Positions 6,604 to 15,536 of a DNA stretch of 64,000 nt are shown piece after piece (the stretch's first letter is position 1; each line of letters starts with the position of its first letter). The position numbers were made by a program, and so were the translations under genes. This DNA comes from VRUE01 sp963714155 (GTDB lineage: Bacteria > Actinomycetota > Thermoleophilia > Solirubrobacterales > 70-9): assembly GCA_963714155.1 (NCBI GenBank), contig OY970236.1, positions 1,798,001 through 1,862,000 on the forward strand. Direction: 5' to 3'. The notes under the pieces were generated by a model. It saw nothing but the letters and a program-made list of their open reading frames with translations, was not told where the DNA came from and made no database searches.

Positions 6604-6758
6604 AGAGAGCCCGGTCGGTCTCCGGGGGAATGTTGCCGAAGGCAGCGATATGCAATCTGAAGACCGCGCGGCGTCAGCCGCGCTCAATCTCCGGAGCTAA
6701 GCGCCCGCAAAGCGGGCGCGTGCGACATCAATTCCCCCGGAGACCGACCGGGCTCTCT
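6604..6758. repeat. Palindromic element A2
   Basis: Perfect 28-bp inverted arms at 6604-6631 and 6731-6758 enclose 99 bases. The arm (begins AGAGAGCCCGG, ends GGGGGAAT) differs from that of A1 at about half its positions outside the shared GGGAAT end, yet both arms of this copy match each other exactly. The core is an inverted relative of the A1 core, with two nested hairpins. It ends 23 bases before the stop of the acyl-CoA dehydrogenase. I see no gene between A1 and A2. Confidence 0.9.
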
Positions 6759-6781
6759 TTTGCTGAGGCGCTTGGCCCGGA

Positions 6782-8080
6782 CTATTTGACGTGAACGCCC
6801 GAGATCGAGCGCGAGATGACGAGGCGCTGGATCTCTGAGGTCCCCTCGAAGATCGTGTAAATCTTCGCGTCGCGGTGCATCCGCTCAACTGGGAACTCGC
6901 GGGTGTAGCCATTGCCGCCGAGGATCTGGATCGCCCGCTCGGTCGCCCAGACGGCGACCTCGCCGGCCTTCAGCTTCGACATCGAGCCCTCGGCGTTTTC
7001 GAATTTTTGCCCGGTGCGGCCCATCCAGGCGGCGCGCCAGACGAGCAGGCGGGCGGCGTCGATCTCCAGCTTCATGTCGGCGAGGGTGAAGGCGATCGAC
7101 TGGTTCTCGATGATCGCGCGGCCAAACTGGGAGCGCTCTTTGGCGTACTCGAGCGCGTACTCGTAGGCCGCGCGGGCGATGCCGACAGCCTGGGCGCCGA
7201 CGGTGGGGCGGCTCGCCTCGAAGGTCTGCATCGCTGCCTGCGACTTGCCCTTCTTGCCTTCGCGCACCCGCGCCAGGCGCTCGTCGAGCTTCTCTTTGCC
7301 ACCGAGCAGACAGGAGCCCGGCACGCGGCAGTCGTCGAGGTGGACATCGGCGGTGTGCGAGGCGCGTAGGCCGTGCTTCTTGACCTTGGCACCCTGCTCG
7401 CAACCCTTGGTTCCCGGCGGAATCACGAAGGCGGCGTGGCCGCGTGAGCCGAGCTCGCGGTCGACCGTGGCGATGACGACGTGGACGTCGGCGATGCCGC
7501 CGTTGGTCGCCCAGGCCTTCTGGCCGTTGATCACCCACTCGTCGCTTGCCTCGTCGTACTTGGCGGTGGTGCGGATCGCGGAGACGTCGGAGCCGGCGTC
7601 CGGCTCAGAGGCGCAGAAAGCGGCGACTTTGGGGTCCTCGGGGCTGCCGAAACACTGCGGGATCCACTCGCCGATCTGCTCGCCGGTTCCCTGTCCGAAG
7701 ATCGCGGCGACGGCAAGCGAGGTGCCCATGATCGCCATGCCGATGCCGGCGTCGCCCCAAAAGAGCTCCTCGTTGGCGATCGGCAGCGTCAGGCCGGTGG
7801 GGTCGGCGAAGAACTGGCCCAGCGCTTCAAAGCTGTAGAGACCGATCTTGGCCGCCTCCTGGATCACCGGCCAGGGGGTCTCCTCGCGCTCGTCCCATTC
7901 CTCCGCAGCGGGACGGACGACGCCCTCGGCGAAGCCGTGCACCCACTCGCGAATGTCCTTCTGGTCCTGGTTCAGCTCGAGGGTGAACTGGGGCCCCTCG
8001 CTGGGACTGCCGTCACCGCCTGCTGCCTCAGTCATCAAGCTCTCTTTCTCTGCCTCTGCCACTGCCGCTGTATCGCTCAT
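6782..8080 (-). CDS. Acyl-CoA dehydrogenase
   Basis: A 432-residue flavoprotein of the acyl-CoA dehydrogenase family, oxidising acyl-CoA to enoyl-CoA with electrons passed to ETF. An acidic N-terminal extension of about 30 residues is followed by the N-terminal helical domain, the beta domain (FCASEPDAGSDVSAIRTTA, INGQKAWATNGG) and the C-terminal helical domain (ERSQFGRAI, QILGGNGYTREFPVERMHRD, IFEGTSEIQRLVISR). The chain-length class cannot be told from sequence alone. The gene is monocistronic, convergent with nfo, with palindromic element A2 just beyond its stop. The following minus-strand genes are unrelated. Confidence 0.92.
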   Translation of the reverse strand: MSDTAAVAEAEKESLMTEAAGGDGSPSEGPQFTLELNQDQKDIREWVHGFAEGVVRPAAEEWDEREETPWPVIQEAAKIGLYSFEALGQFFADPTGLTLPIANEELFWGDAGIGMAIMGTSLAVAAIFGQGTGEQIGEWIPQCFGSPEDPKVAAFCASEPDAGSDVSAIRTTAKYDEASDEWVINGQKAWATNGGIADVHVVIATVDRELGSRGHAAFVIPPGTKGCEQGAKVKKHGLRASHTADVHLDDCRVPGSCLLGGKEKLDERLARVREGKKGKSQAAMQTFEASRPTVGAQAVGIARAAYEYALEYAKERSQFGRAIIENQSIAFTLADMKLEIDAARLLVWRAAWMGRTGQKFENAEGSMSKLKAGEVAVWATERAIQILGGNGYTREFPVERMHRDAKIYTIFEGTSEIQRLVISRSISGVHVK

Positions 8081-8121
8081 GGCGCGGGATCGTACACGGA
8101 ACGGTGTCGGATCCGCGCCAC

Positions 8122-8496
8122 TCAGACGTCGCGCAGATCGAAGGCCTTGATCGCCTCCGGACTGCTGTCGGAGCAGTCGAAAAAGCGGCGGTTGACGCAG
8201 TCATAGGAATCGCCCTCGCCCTCATAGGCCTGCTCCACCGAGAACTGGCAGTGCGGTAGCGCCTCGCCGGTCATCTTCACCCCACCGAAGCCACCCGGCT
8301 GCAGCACAGCATCGAGCTCGACCTTGGCGGCGAAGACGTCCTGCATGCAGCCGACGTACTGGCTGCCGCTCAGCATGTCGACGAAGGAGTAGAGGAAGCG
8401 GCAACGCATTTCGACGCAACCGCGCGGCTCGACCATCTTGTCGCAGAAGGAACGGCATTGGCGGCACTCACCCGTCTTCTCACGAGTAGCTGGCAT
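8122..8496 (-). CDS. Cys-rich protein of unknown function
   Basis: A 124-residue soluble protein with nine cysteines, including CRQCRSFC near the N-terminus, GCVEMRC at about 26-32 and single cysteines toward the C-terminus. The pattern suggests a metal site or disulfides, but I recognise no family. No signal peptide or membrane segment is visible. It lies between dnaE and the acyl-CoA dehydrogenase on the same strand with gaps of about 40-50 bases. Codon use is like the neighbours, supporting a real gene. Confidence 0.7.
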   Translation of the reverse strand: MPATREKTGECRQCRSFCDKMVEPRGCVEMRCRFLYSFVDMLSGSQYVGCMQDVFAAKVELDAVLQPGGFGGVKMTGEALPHCQFSVEQAYEGEGDSYDCVNRRFFDCSDSSPEAIKAFDLRDV

Positions 8497-8544
8497 ATGT
8501 GAAGTCTAGGGACGCAAGGCCCCGAAAACCAAGGCCTGGGCTGG

Positions 8545-11500
8545 CTAGGCGGCCAGGGCGGCCGTGCCCAGCACGTGGTCGAGCTCGCTGCGAAGGCGGC
8601 CCGTCGGGCGCACTCGGTATCCCTCGCCGAGCAGGAAACGCCTCGGCTCGGCGGTGCCGTTGCGGATCGCGAGGTGGACCTCGGCCTCGCCCTTGTGGTG
8701 TTCGAGCACGGCCTTCAGTTCATCGACCATGGCGAGGGTGAGCATGGCCGCCTCGATCTCGACCTCGAAGGGGCCGGACGGCGCACTGGCCACTGCCGGC
8801 GCGGCGGCGATTTCGGCCGCGTCGGGTTCGAAGCGCTCTGCTTCCTGGACGACGAGCTTGGTCTCACCCCGGTCCTTGTGGTCGAGGCGGCCGCGGACGA
8901 CGACGATCGCGTCGGGTTCGATCACGGCGGCGCTCGCGGACTCATCGGCCTTGAAGACCAGCATCTCGACCTGACCCTCGACGTCGTCGAGGGTGGCGAA
9001 CATCATCTGATTGCCGCTCTTGGTGCGGATCTTCTTGCAGTCGGTGACGATGCCGCCGACGGTCACCCAGGAACCGTCCTGCTTGTTGGTGAGGTCGGCG
9101 ATGCTGCAATCGACCCTGGCCCGCAGCGCGCCGCGCACCTCGGTCAACGGGTGCTCGGAGAGGTACGTCCCCAGCGTCTCCTTCTCCATCGCCAGCAGCT
9201 CGGCGCGCTCGAACTCGGCGGCCGAGATCGGCGGGCGGTGGTGAGCCTGGGTGGCGTGAGCGCCGGCGCCCGTCTCCTCGCCAAAGTCGAAGATCGAGCC
9301 CTGGCCAAGCTGCGCATCCTCCTGCGCCTTCTGACCGGCCGACTGAGCGGCTGGCAGGGCCTCGAGCATGCCCCTGCGCGTGGCCTCGGTGGAATCGAGG
9401 GCACCGCACTTGATCAGGCATTCGATCGCCCGTTTGTTCACCGCGCGTGAATCGACGCGCTCGCAGAAGTCCCAAATCGAGGCGATCGGGGCGTCCTCGC
9501 GCGCGCGCAGGATCGCCTCGACCGCGGCGTGGCCGACGTTCTTGACCGCGTCGAGCCCGAAGCGGATCGCCTTCTCGGAGACGACGAAGCTGTGGTCGGA
9601 GGAGTTGACGTCGGGCGGCAGCACGTCAATTCCCATCTCCTCGCAGCGGTTGACGAAGAACGGCACCTTGTCCTTGGTGTTCATCACCGAGGAGATCACC
9701 GCGGCCATGTACTCGGCCGGGTAGTTGGCCTTGAGGTAGGCGGTGCGGTAGGAAATCAGCCCGTAACAGGCGGCGTGGGACTTGTTGAAGGAGTAGTCGG
9801 CGGCGGCTTCGTTCAGCTTCCAGAGGTCCTTGGCGACGTTGGGGGCGGTGTTCGATTCGGCCAGCCCCTGCATGAATTTGTCCTTCATCGTCGCCATCAG
9901 CTCGCGCTTCTTCTTGCCGATCGCCTTGCGCAGGTCATCCGCCTCGGCGCCGGAGAAACCGGCCATCTCGCGGGCGATCGCCATCAACTGCTCCTGGTAG
10001 ACGACGCAGCCGTGGGTCTCCTCGGTGATCGCGCGCAAGCGCGGGTCCGGGTAGCGCACGGTCGAGGGGTCCTTCTTGCCCTTGGCGTAAGCGGGGATAT
10101 AGGCCATCGCGCCGGGCCGGTAGAGGGCGCCGAGCGCGACCAGGTCGGCGAACTCGGTCGGCCCGACCTTGCGCAGGGCGTCGCGCATCCCCTCCGACTC
10201 GAACTGGAAGACGCCGGTCGAGTCGCCGCGGGCGAGCATTTCGTAGGTCTTGGCGTCGTCGATCGGGATCGCCTCCATGTCGACCTCCTCGCCGCGCGAG
10301 CGGCGGATGATGTCGATTGCGTCCTCGATCACGTCGAGGTTGCGGAGGCCGAGGAAGTCCATCTTCAGCAGGCCGATTTCCTCGATCGGCCCCATCGAGT
10401 ACTGGGTCACGATCTTGTACTGGCGCTCGGCCTTGCCGCTGCCGTTGGCGGGAGCCGGGGCGGTCTTGTCCTCGGCCAACTGCAGCGGCACCACTTCCTG
10501 CAGCGGGCGGTCGGCGATCACCACCGCGGCGGCGTGGATCGAGTTGTTGCGGATGATCCCCTCGAGGCCCTGGGCGACGTCGATGATCCGCTTCGCGTCG
10601 GGCTCGGCGTCGTAGGTCTTCTTCAGCTCCTGGCCCGCCTTCAGGCATTCCTCGAAGGAGGGGCTGCGGCCCATGATCGGCTCCGGAATCTGCTTTGCCA
10701 GGCGGTCGCCGGTGCCGTAATCGAAGCCGAGCACGCGGGCGGCGTCGCGGGTAGCGGCGCGCGGCGCCATCTTGCCGAAGGTGATGATCTGGGCGACCGA
10801 TTCACGGCCGTACTTGTCGGCGACGTAGCGGATCATCCGCTCGCGGCCGCGGACCGAGAAGTCGATGTCGATATCGGGCATCGACTTGCGCCCGGGGTTG
10901 AGGAAGCGCTCGAAGAGCAGGTCTTCGGCAAGCGGATCGATGTCGGTGATCGTCAGCGCGTAGGCAACGATCGAACCCGCCGCCGAGCCACGGCCCGGGC
11001 CAACCGCGATGCCGTTGTCCTTCGCGTATCGGACGAAATCCCAGACGATCAGGAAGTAGGACGGGAAGCCCATCTCTTCGATTACCCCGAGCTCGAACTC
11101 CATCCGCTCGACCGCCGCGGCCGGCACCGGGTCGCCGTAGCGCGCCCGCATCCCCGCTTCGGCGACGCGGCGCAGCATCGCCTCCGGCTCCTCGCCGTCG
11201 GGCGTCGGGTAGCGCGGCAGCAGCAGCTTGCCCAGCTCGATATCGATATTGCAGCGCTCGGCGATCTCCAGCGTGGTCGGCACCGCCTCCGGCCACTCGG
11301 CGAAGGAAGCCGCCATTTCCTCGGAGTCCTTGAGGTAGAACTCGTTGGTGTCGAAGCTCATCTTCGGCGCTTCCAGGGTCGACTTCGTCTGCACGCAGAG
11401 CAGCGCCGCGTGGTCTTCGAAGTCCTCGCGCCGCAGGTAATGGACGTCGGCGGTGCCGACCAGCGGCCGGCCGAGCTCGCGGGCGTAGCGGACGATCCCC

Positions 11501-12069
11501 TCGTTGGCCTTGTCTTGCTCGGGAATGCCGTTCTTCTGCACCTCGAAGTAGACCTGCTCGGGACCGAAGGCCTGGATCAGGTCATCGAGGTGAGCGCGGG
11601 CGTCATCCGGGCGCTCCTCGATCAGGCGGCGACAGAAGCGCGACTGCAGGCAGCCGGTGAGCACGATCACGCCCTCCGCATGCGCGGCCAGCATCTCCAT
11701 GTCGACGTTGGCCTTGCCGCGCGAGAAGCCTTCGAGGAAGCCGGCCGAGGTGAGTTTGACCAGGTTGGCCAGGCCGGTGTCGTTTTCGGCCAGCAGCGTC
11801 AGGTGGTTGCGCTCGTACTTCGGTTTCTCCTTGATCGTCTTGACGTCGTCGACGAAATAAGCCTCGAACCCGGCGATCGGCTTTATTCCGTGCTTCTTGC
11901 AGGCCTTGTAGAGATCGACGGCGCCGTTCATCACACCGTGGTCGGTCAAGCCAAGCGCGGGCTGGCCCATTTCGGCAGCCCGAGCCGCCATCGCGTCGAT
12001 CTTGCAGGCGCCGTCGAGCAGCGAGTACTCGCTGTGGGCGTGCAGGTGGACGGCAGGTGGACTACTCAC
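8545..12069 (-). CDS. dnaE: DNA polymerase III alpha subunit
   Basis: The 1174-residue replicative polymerase of the DnaE type. The N-terminal PHP domain begins HLHAHSEYSLLDGA and continues with GLTDHGVM. The palm carries GPGRGSAAGS and the catalytic acidic motif SMPDIDIDFSVRGR near residue 400. Fingers and helix-hairpin-helix regions follow, then a C-terminal OB fold (SWVTVGGIVTDCKKIRTKSG) and a short tail domain. Start is GTG at 12069. DnaE1 and DnaE2 can be confused, but the length and lack of imuA/imuB neighbours favour the main replicase. Confidence 0.95.
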   Translation of the reverse strand: MSSPPAVHLHAHSEYSLLDGACKIDAMAARAAEMGQPALGLTDHGVMNGAVDLYKACKKHGIKPIAGFEAYFVDDVKTIKEKPKYERNHLTLLAENDTGLANLVKLTSAGFLEGFSRGKANVDMEMLAAHAEGVIVLTGCLQSRFCRRLIEERPDDARAHLDDLIQAFGPEQVYFEVQKNGIPEQDKANEGIVRYARELGRPLVGTADVHYLRREDFEDHAALLCVQTKSTLEAPKMSFDTNEFYLKDSEEMAASFAEWPEAVPTTLEIAERCNIDIELGKLLLPRYPTPDGEEPEAMLRRVAEAGMRARYGDPVPAAAVERMEFELGVIEEMGFPSYFLIVWDFVRYAKDNGIAVGPGRGSAAGSIVAYALTITDIDPLAEDLLFERFLNPGRKSMPDIDIDFSVRGRERMIRYVADKYGRESVAQIITFGKMAPRAATRDAARVLGFDYGTGDRLAKQIPEPIMGRSPSFEECLKAGQELKKTYDAEPDAKRIIDVAQGLEGIIRNNSIHAAAVVIADRPLQEVVPLQLAEDKTAPAPANGSGKAERQYKIVTQYSMGPIEEIGLLKMDFLGLRNLDVIEDAIDIIRRSRGEEVDMEAIPIDDAKTYEMLARGDSTGVFQFESEGMRDALRKVGPTEFADLVALGALYRPGAMAYIPAYAKGKKDPSTVRYPDPRLRAITEETHGCVVYQEQLMAIAREMAGFSGAEADDLRKAIGKKKRELMATMKDKFMQGLAESNTAPNVAKDLWKLNEAAADYSFNKSHAACYGLISYRTAYLKANYPAEYMAAVISSVMNTKDKVPFFVNRCEEMGIDVLPPDVNSSDHSFVVSEKAIRFGLDAVKNVGHAAVEAILRAREDAPIASIWDFCERVDSRAVNKRAIECLIKCGALDSTEATRRGMLEALPAAQSAGQKAQEDAQLGQGSIFDFGEETGAGAHATQAHHRPPISAAEFERAELLAMEKETLGTYLSEHPLTEVRGALRARVDCSIADLTNKQDGSWVTVGGIVTDCKKIRTKSGNQMMFATLDDVEGQVEMLVFKADESASAAVIEPDAIVVVRGRLDHKDRGETKLVVQEAERFEPDAAEIAAAPAVASAPSGPFEVEIEAAMLTLAMVDELKAVLEHHKGEAEVHLAIRNGTAEPRRFLLGEGYRVRPTGRLRSELDHVLGTAALAA

Positions 12070-12166
12070 GATCGGTGGCCGATCATGCCAATCACTTCAG
12101 ATGGAGCGGAGCGCTTTTGGGCATCTTCCGCGCACCTTCCGCGACTATTTGCTTCGGACTCTGCGC

Positions 12167-13201
12167 TCAGCCGCAGACCCAGGCACTCGAGCCTGAGTCG
12201 GCCCAAATTTCCGCCGCGATTCGGTCCTGTTCGTCCTTCGGAGCGCTCTGGGGCTCACCGTGGCCGCCGTAGAGCTCCCAGGTGGACGGGAGGATCTGGT
12301 ACGCACCGCCCGCTCCGCTGGAAGGGTTGAGGGCGCTGTAGTTGCCGCCCGACTCGCACATAACGATGTAGGCGGGGATCGAGTAGGGGCCGCCCAGCCA
12401 GCGTTCGACTTCGTCTTCGGCTTCAGCCGCACTGATGCGTTCAGCTTCGGCCGCCTTCGCCGCTTGGATGTCGCTGACCCAGTTGCCGATCTTGCTCTTC
12501 AGGCTCGCCAGCGCCGCCGAGCGAGCCGCCGCAACCGAGTTCAGGTGCGATGCCGCGGCCTCCGCGTCTTCGCGGACGCCAGCCACTTCGGAGCGAGCCG
12601 CGGCAAGGCGTTCGTTGTAGGTGTCGACGCGGGCTTTCAGGGCAGCGACGCGGTCGAGCGCCGCCGCCACGGTGCGGCGGACCTGGGCCACACGGCTGGC
12701 CAGGTCGGAATCGGATTGCTGGATTCGCTCCAGGTATTCGGTCCGGGTCGCCAGTTCATCGATGCTGTCGGCGGCGAGGATGACGCTGGCCGTGCTGGGC
12801 GAGCCGCTCTCGTAGATCGCTACGAGACGAGTGGCCAGGGCATCGCGGGCGCGGTGAAGGCGGCGCTTCTCGGCGGCCAGGCGGCGTTGCGTCTGGCGCA
12901 CTTCGCCGGCCAGGCGGGCGGCCTTCGCCTCGCCGGTTGCCAAGAGATCGGTCAGCTTCTGCTCGCGGGCGCTTGCTGTCGCCGCTTCCTCTTCGGCCGC
13001 GGCAAGTTCGCCTTGGGCAGCCTGCAGCTGGCCGGCAAGCGAACCGGCTTCATCGCGACCGGCGGCGACCTTCTGCTGCAAGCCCGGTACATCGGCTGCG
13101 GAGGCAGGCGCAGCCGCGAGCGCGGTCGGCGCCAGCAGTACGGAGAGGAAGGCAGCTAGAAGCGCACGGCTTCCCGCCCTTGTCGCGAGCGATCGCGCCA
13201 C
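12167..13201 (-). CDS. Secreted coiled-coil protein with C-terminal Rpf/lysozyme-like domain
   Basis: A 344-residue exported protein: a signal peptide (about 1-36, Ala-rich with TALAAAPASA), a long Ala/Glu-rich coiled coil (about 40-260) like the N-terminal domains of CwlO/PcsB-type wall hydrolases, then a C-terminal transglycosylase-like domain. That domain has YIVMCESGGNYSALN, AGGAYQILPSTWELYGG and a final SSAWVCG. E283 in CESGG fits the catalytic glutamate of resuscitation-promoting factors, and the two cysteines could form a disulfide. Likely role: peptidoglycan cleavage at growth or division sites (inference). It is separated from dnaE by about 100 bases. Confidence 0.85.
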   Translation of the reverse strand: MARSLATRAGSRALLAAFLSVLLAPTALAAAPASAADVPGLQQKVAAGRDEAGSLAGQLQAAQGELAAAEEEAATASAREQKLTDLLATGEAKAARLAGEVRQTQRRLAAEKRRLHRARDALATRLVAIYESGSPSTASVILAADSIDELATRTEYLERIQQSDSDLASRVAQVRRTVAAALDRVAALKARVDTYNERLAAARSEVAGVREDAEAAASHLNSVAAARSAALASLKSKIGNWVSDIQAAKAAEAERISAAEAEDEVERWLGGPYSIPAYIVMCESGGNYSALNPSSGAGGAYQILPSTWELYGGHGEPQSAPKDEQDRIAAEIWADSGSSAWVCG

Positions 13202-13218
13202 GAAGCTATCGAGGCTAG

Positions 13219-13374
13219 CTAGCCCTCAGGCACGTTGCGACTCGCGGCATAAGCCGCAATCGCCAATGCAAGCGCCGCCATGCCGGCGCCAATGCGAATT
13301 TGGCGCCGGTAGCGGCGCCGCACGTACTTGACCGCGAAGCGGATCGCGGCCTTGCCGAGCTTGTCGTAGGCCAT
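13219..13374 (-). CDS. Small single-pass membrane protein of unknown function
   Basis: A 51-residue protein: a basic N-terminal helix (MAYDKLGKAAIRFAVKYVRR), one hydrophobic segment (GAGMAALALAIAAYAA), then RNVPEG. The start ATG (13374) follows a strong GGAGGAG ribosome site at the end of argG, three bases after the argG stop, so it is probably translated with argG. Function is unknown; the positive-inside rule would put the N-terminus in the cytoplasm. Confidence 0.7.
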   Translation of the reverse strand: MAYDKLGKAAIRFAVKYVRRRYRRQIRIGAGMAALALAIAAYAASRNVPEG

Positions 13375-13376
13375 CG

Positions 13377-14648
13377 CTACTCCTCCTCCCCGCGCTGGCG
13401 AATCCGGTGCGCCATCCGCGACTGCAGCGACCAGAGCTCGATGAAACCGGGTGAGGCTGTCTGCGAGAAAAGCCCGCCTGACTGGGTGAAAGAAGCGAGA
13501 TCGGCGTCGTAGACGGCGTTCGGCGAGGAGCGGGTGACCACCCGGACGCTGCCCTTGAAGAGCTTGAGGCCGATCGTGCCCGTCACCTGGGCGTTGACCG
13601 CGTCCATGTAAGCGTCGAGATCGCTGCGCAAGGGCTCCCACCAGAGCCCGGCGTAGACCAGGTAGGCCCACTTCTGGTCCAAGCCCGGCTTGAACTGGTT
13701 CTGGTGAATCGTGCCGACCAGCTTCTCCAGCTCCTGGTGGGCCGGCAGCAGGATCGCCGCCGCCGGCACCTCGTAGATGTCGCGCACCTTGAGCCCGACG
13801 ATGCGGTCCTCGATGTGGTCGACGATGCCAACGCCGTGACGGCAACCGACCTCGGCGACGCGTTCGAGCAGCGCCACCGGCGCCAGGCGCTCGCCGTTGA
13901 AGGCGACCGGAACCCCGGCCTCGAACTCGACCGTCACCGTCTCGGCCTCATCGGGGGCCTCCTCCGGGCGGGTGACCAGCTGAAAGACATCGTCCTCGGG
14001 CGCGTGGTCGAGGTCCTCGATCCAGCGCCCCTCCGAGGAGCGGCCCCAGAGGTTGTCGTCGATCGAGTAGGGCGCCACCTCGGTACCGCCCTTGACCGGG
14101 ATGCCGTGCTCACGGGCGTAGGCGATCTCCTCCTCGCGACCCATTTGCCAGGAGCGCACCGGGGCGATCGTCTTCAGCTCCGGCGCCAGGGTCGCCACCG
14201 TGGCCTCGATCCGCACCTGGTCGTTGCCCTTGCCGGTGCAGCCGTGGGCGATCGTGTCGCAGCCGCTGCGCCGCGCGTAATCGACCGCCAGCTTGGCGAT
14301 CAGCGGGCGGCCGAGGGCGGTAAAGAGCGGATAGCCGCCACCGTAGAGCGCGTTGGCCTTGATCGCCGGCAAGACGTAATCAGCAGCGAACTCCTCGCGG
14401 GCGTCGACGACGTGGCATTCCAGCGCGCCGAGCCGCTTCGCCTTGTCCTCGATCACCGCGTAGTCCTCGCCCGGCTGACCAAGGTTGACGGTCAGGCAGA
14501 CGACCTCCGCCTCGTAGGAGTCCTGGATCCACTTCAGCATCACGCTGGTGTCCAGTCCGCCCGAGTAGAGCAGCAGGACGCGGCGCACCTCGGCGGGATC
14601 GGCCTCGTAGGAGGCCGTGCGAACGTCTGCGGGCGAGTCGGGTGCCAC
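13377..14648 (-). CDS. argG: Argininosuccinate synthase
   Basis: A 423-residue enzyme that joins citrulline and aspartate with ATP in arginine synthesis. The ATP-binding PP-loop is LLYSGGLDTSVMLKW near residue 26; GCTGKGNDQVRIE, WGRSSEGRWIED and the C-terminal RIRQRG are also present. A 20-residue N-terminal extension precedes the conserved domain. The GTG start at 14648 overlaps by one base the stop of a Thr-rich membrane protein. argH and argF are not in this window, although argCJBD lies only 2.4 kb upstream. Confidence 0.96.
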   Translation of the reverse strand: MAPDSPADVRTASYEADPAEVRRVLLLYSGGLDTSVMLKWIQDSYEAEVVCLTVNLGQPGEDYAVIEDKAKRLGALECHVVDAREEFAADYVLPAIKANALYGGGYPLFTALGRPLIAKLAVDYARRSGCDTIAHGCTGKGNDQVRIEATVATLAPELKTIAPVRSWQMGREEEIAYAREHGIPVKGGTEVAPYSIDDNLWGRSSEGRWIEDLDHAPEDDVFQLVTRPEEAPDEAETVTVEFEAGVPVAFNGERLAPVALLERVAEVGCRHGVGIVDHIEDRIVGLKVRDIYEVPAAAILLPAHQELEKLVGTIHQNQFKPGLDQKWAYLVYAGLWWEPLRSDLDAYMDAVNAQVTGTIGLKLFKGSVRVVTRSSPNAVYDADLASFTQSGGLFSQTASPGFIELWSLQSRMAHRIRQRGEEE

Positions 14649-15001
14649 TAGGGAGCGCCGATGCCGCCGCTGCCGTTTTCTTCTTCGGGCGGAGTCGTGG
14701 TCGTGGTTTCGGTCGGCGTCGTGGTCGTTTCCGAAGTCGTCGTGGTTTCGGTCGGCGTCGTCGTCGTGCTCTCGGTGGTCGAGCCGGTCGTCGTCTCGGT
14801 GGTCGAGCTCGTTTCACTGGGCAGCGTCGTCACCGTCGAGGTCGAGGTGCCGCTGTCGCCGCTGCTGGCGATCACCACAACGGCGACGATCAAGCCGACG
14901 ATCACTGCAATCAGGCCAGCTATGAGCAGGCGCGTGTTGCCGTGCGGCCGGTGGCCGTCATCGTCGGGCTGGCGCATCATCCGGGTTGGGTCCTCGTGCA
15001 T
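14648..15001 (-). CDS. Single-pass membrane protein with Thr/Ser-rich extracellular tail
   Basis: A 117-residue protein: a hydrophilic N-terminus (HEDPTRMMRQPDDDG), one membrane helix (LLIAGLIAVIVGLIVAVVVI) and a 65-residue tail of Thr, Ser and Glu repeats (ETTTTPTETTTT-like) ending in GIGAP. The tail looks like a mucin-type or disordered stalk exposed outside the cell. It sits between a coiled-coil protein and argG, joined by a 1-base overlap and a 3-base gap. Function is unknown, and tail length may vary through repeat slippage. Confidence 0.75.
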   Translation of the reverse strand: MHEDPTRMMRQPDDDGHRPHGNTRLLIAGLIAVIVGLIVAVVVIASSGDSGTSTSTVTTLPSETSSTTETTTGSTTESTTTTPTETTTTSETTTTPTETTTTTPPEEENGSGGIGAP

Positions 15002-15004
15002 GGA

Positions 15005-15445
15005 TTACTCCTCCGGTCCAAGTATTGCGTCGAGTATCTCGCTGGTGTCCTCGATCTCGAAGCCGCTGCGCAGCCGCTGTTCGATCTCGCTCCGACTGCT
15101 GCCGGACACGGCCATCTGAGTCGCCAGCAGGCGGGCGCCGGCCGCGGTCGAGCGAGGACCGGACGGCGTTCGCTCCGCTTCCGGCTCGACCGGTCGCAGG
15201 TGGGGCTCGCGGCGCGGACCGGCCTGAACCTGTGGGTCGAGCTCGTCGGCGAGGGCGCGCAGGCGCTCGGCGACTATCCGATCGGCGCGGGCGCCAGCCT
15301 CCTGAAGCTGCCGCCGCGCCTGCTCCTCGGCGTCGTCGATGACTTTTGAAGCGGCCTGCTCGGCTGCCTCGACGATCGCCGCCAGGCGCTCGGCGGTGCT
15401 GTTGGTCAGAGCGCGCGGCTCCGGCGGTCGCTTCCCAGGACTCAT
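15005..15445 (-). CDS. Coiled-coil protein, DivIVA-like, unknown function
   Basis: A 146-residue soluble protein. Residues about 18-70 form an Ala/Glu-rich coiled coil (AAIVEAAEQAASKVIDDAEE, ERLRALADEL), followed by a Pro/Arg linker and a C-terminal module with ARLLATQMAVSGSSRSEIE and SEILDAIL. The layout recalls DivIVA/Wag31-type scaffold proteins of actinobacteria, but the N-terminal DivIVA membrane-binding motif is not evident. It precedes the Thr-rich membrane protein and argG in one transcription unit. The cell-envelope link is inferred. Confidence 0.7.
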   Translation of the reverse strand: MSPGKRPPEPRALTNSTAERLAAIVEAAEQAASKVIDDAEEQARRQLQEAGARADRIVAERLRALADELDPQVQAGPRREPHLRPVEPEAERTPSGPRSTAAGARLLATQMAVSGSSRSEIEQRLRSGFEIEDTSEILDAILGPEE

Positions 15446-15536
15446 CGTCGCGTAGCTTAAGGCGCGCTGAGATCCGACCGCATCGATCCAAGCCGGACTG
15501 AAAGCGCAAGCCCACCCCTTCCCGCGACGGCCGAAC

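Noticed and set aside
6348..6758. Insertion sequence or MITE
   Set aside because: No transposase, and I could not identify target-site duplications flanking the arms; kept as an unclassified palindromic element.
9529..12330. Very long plus-strand reading frame (over 900 codons) opposite dnaE
   Set aside because: It is antisense to an unmistakable DnaE, has low-complexity Arg/Val/Gly composition and no family match; such mirror frames are expected at this GC content. The same holds for long frames opposite valS, thrS, mrdA, rng and mreB.
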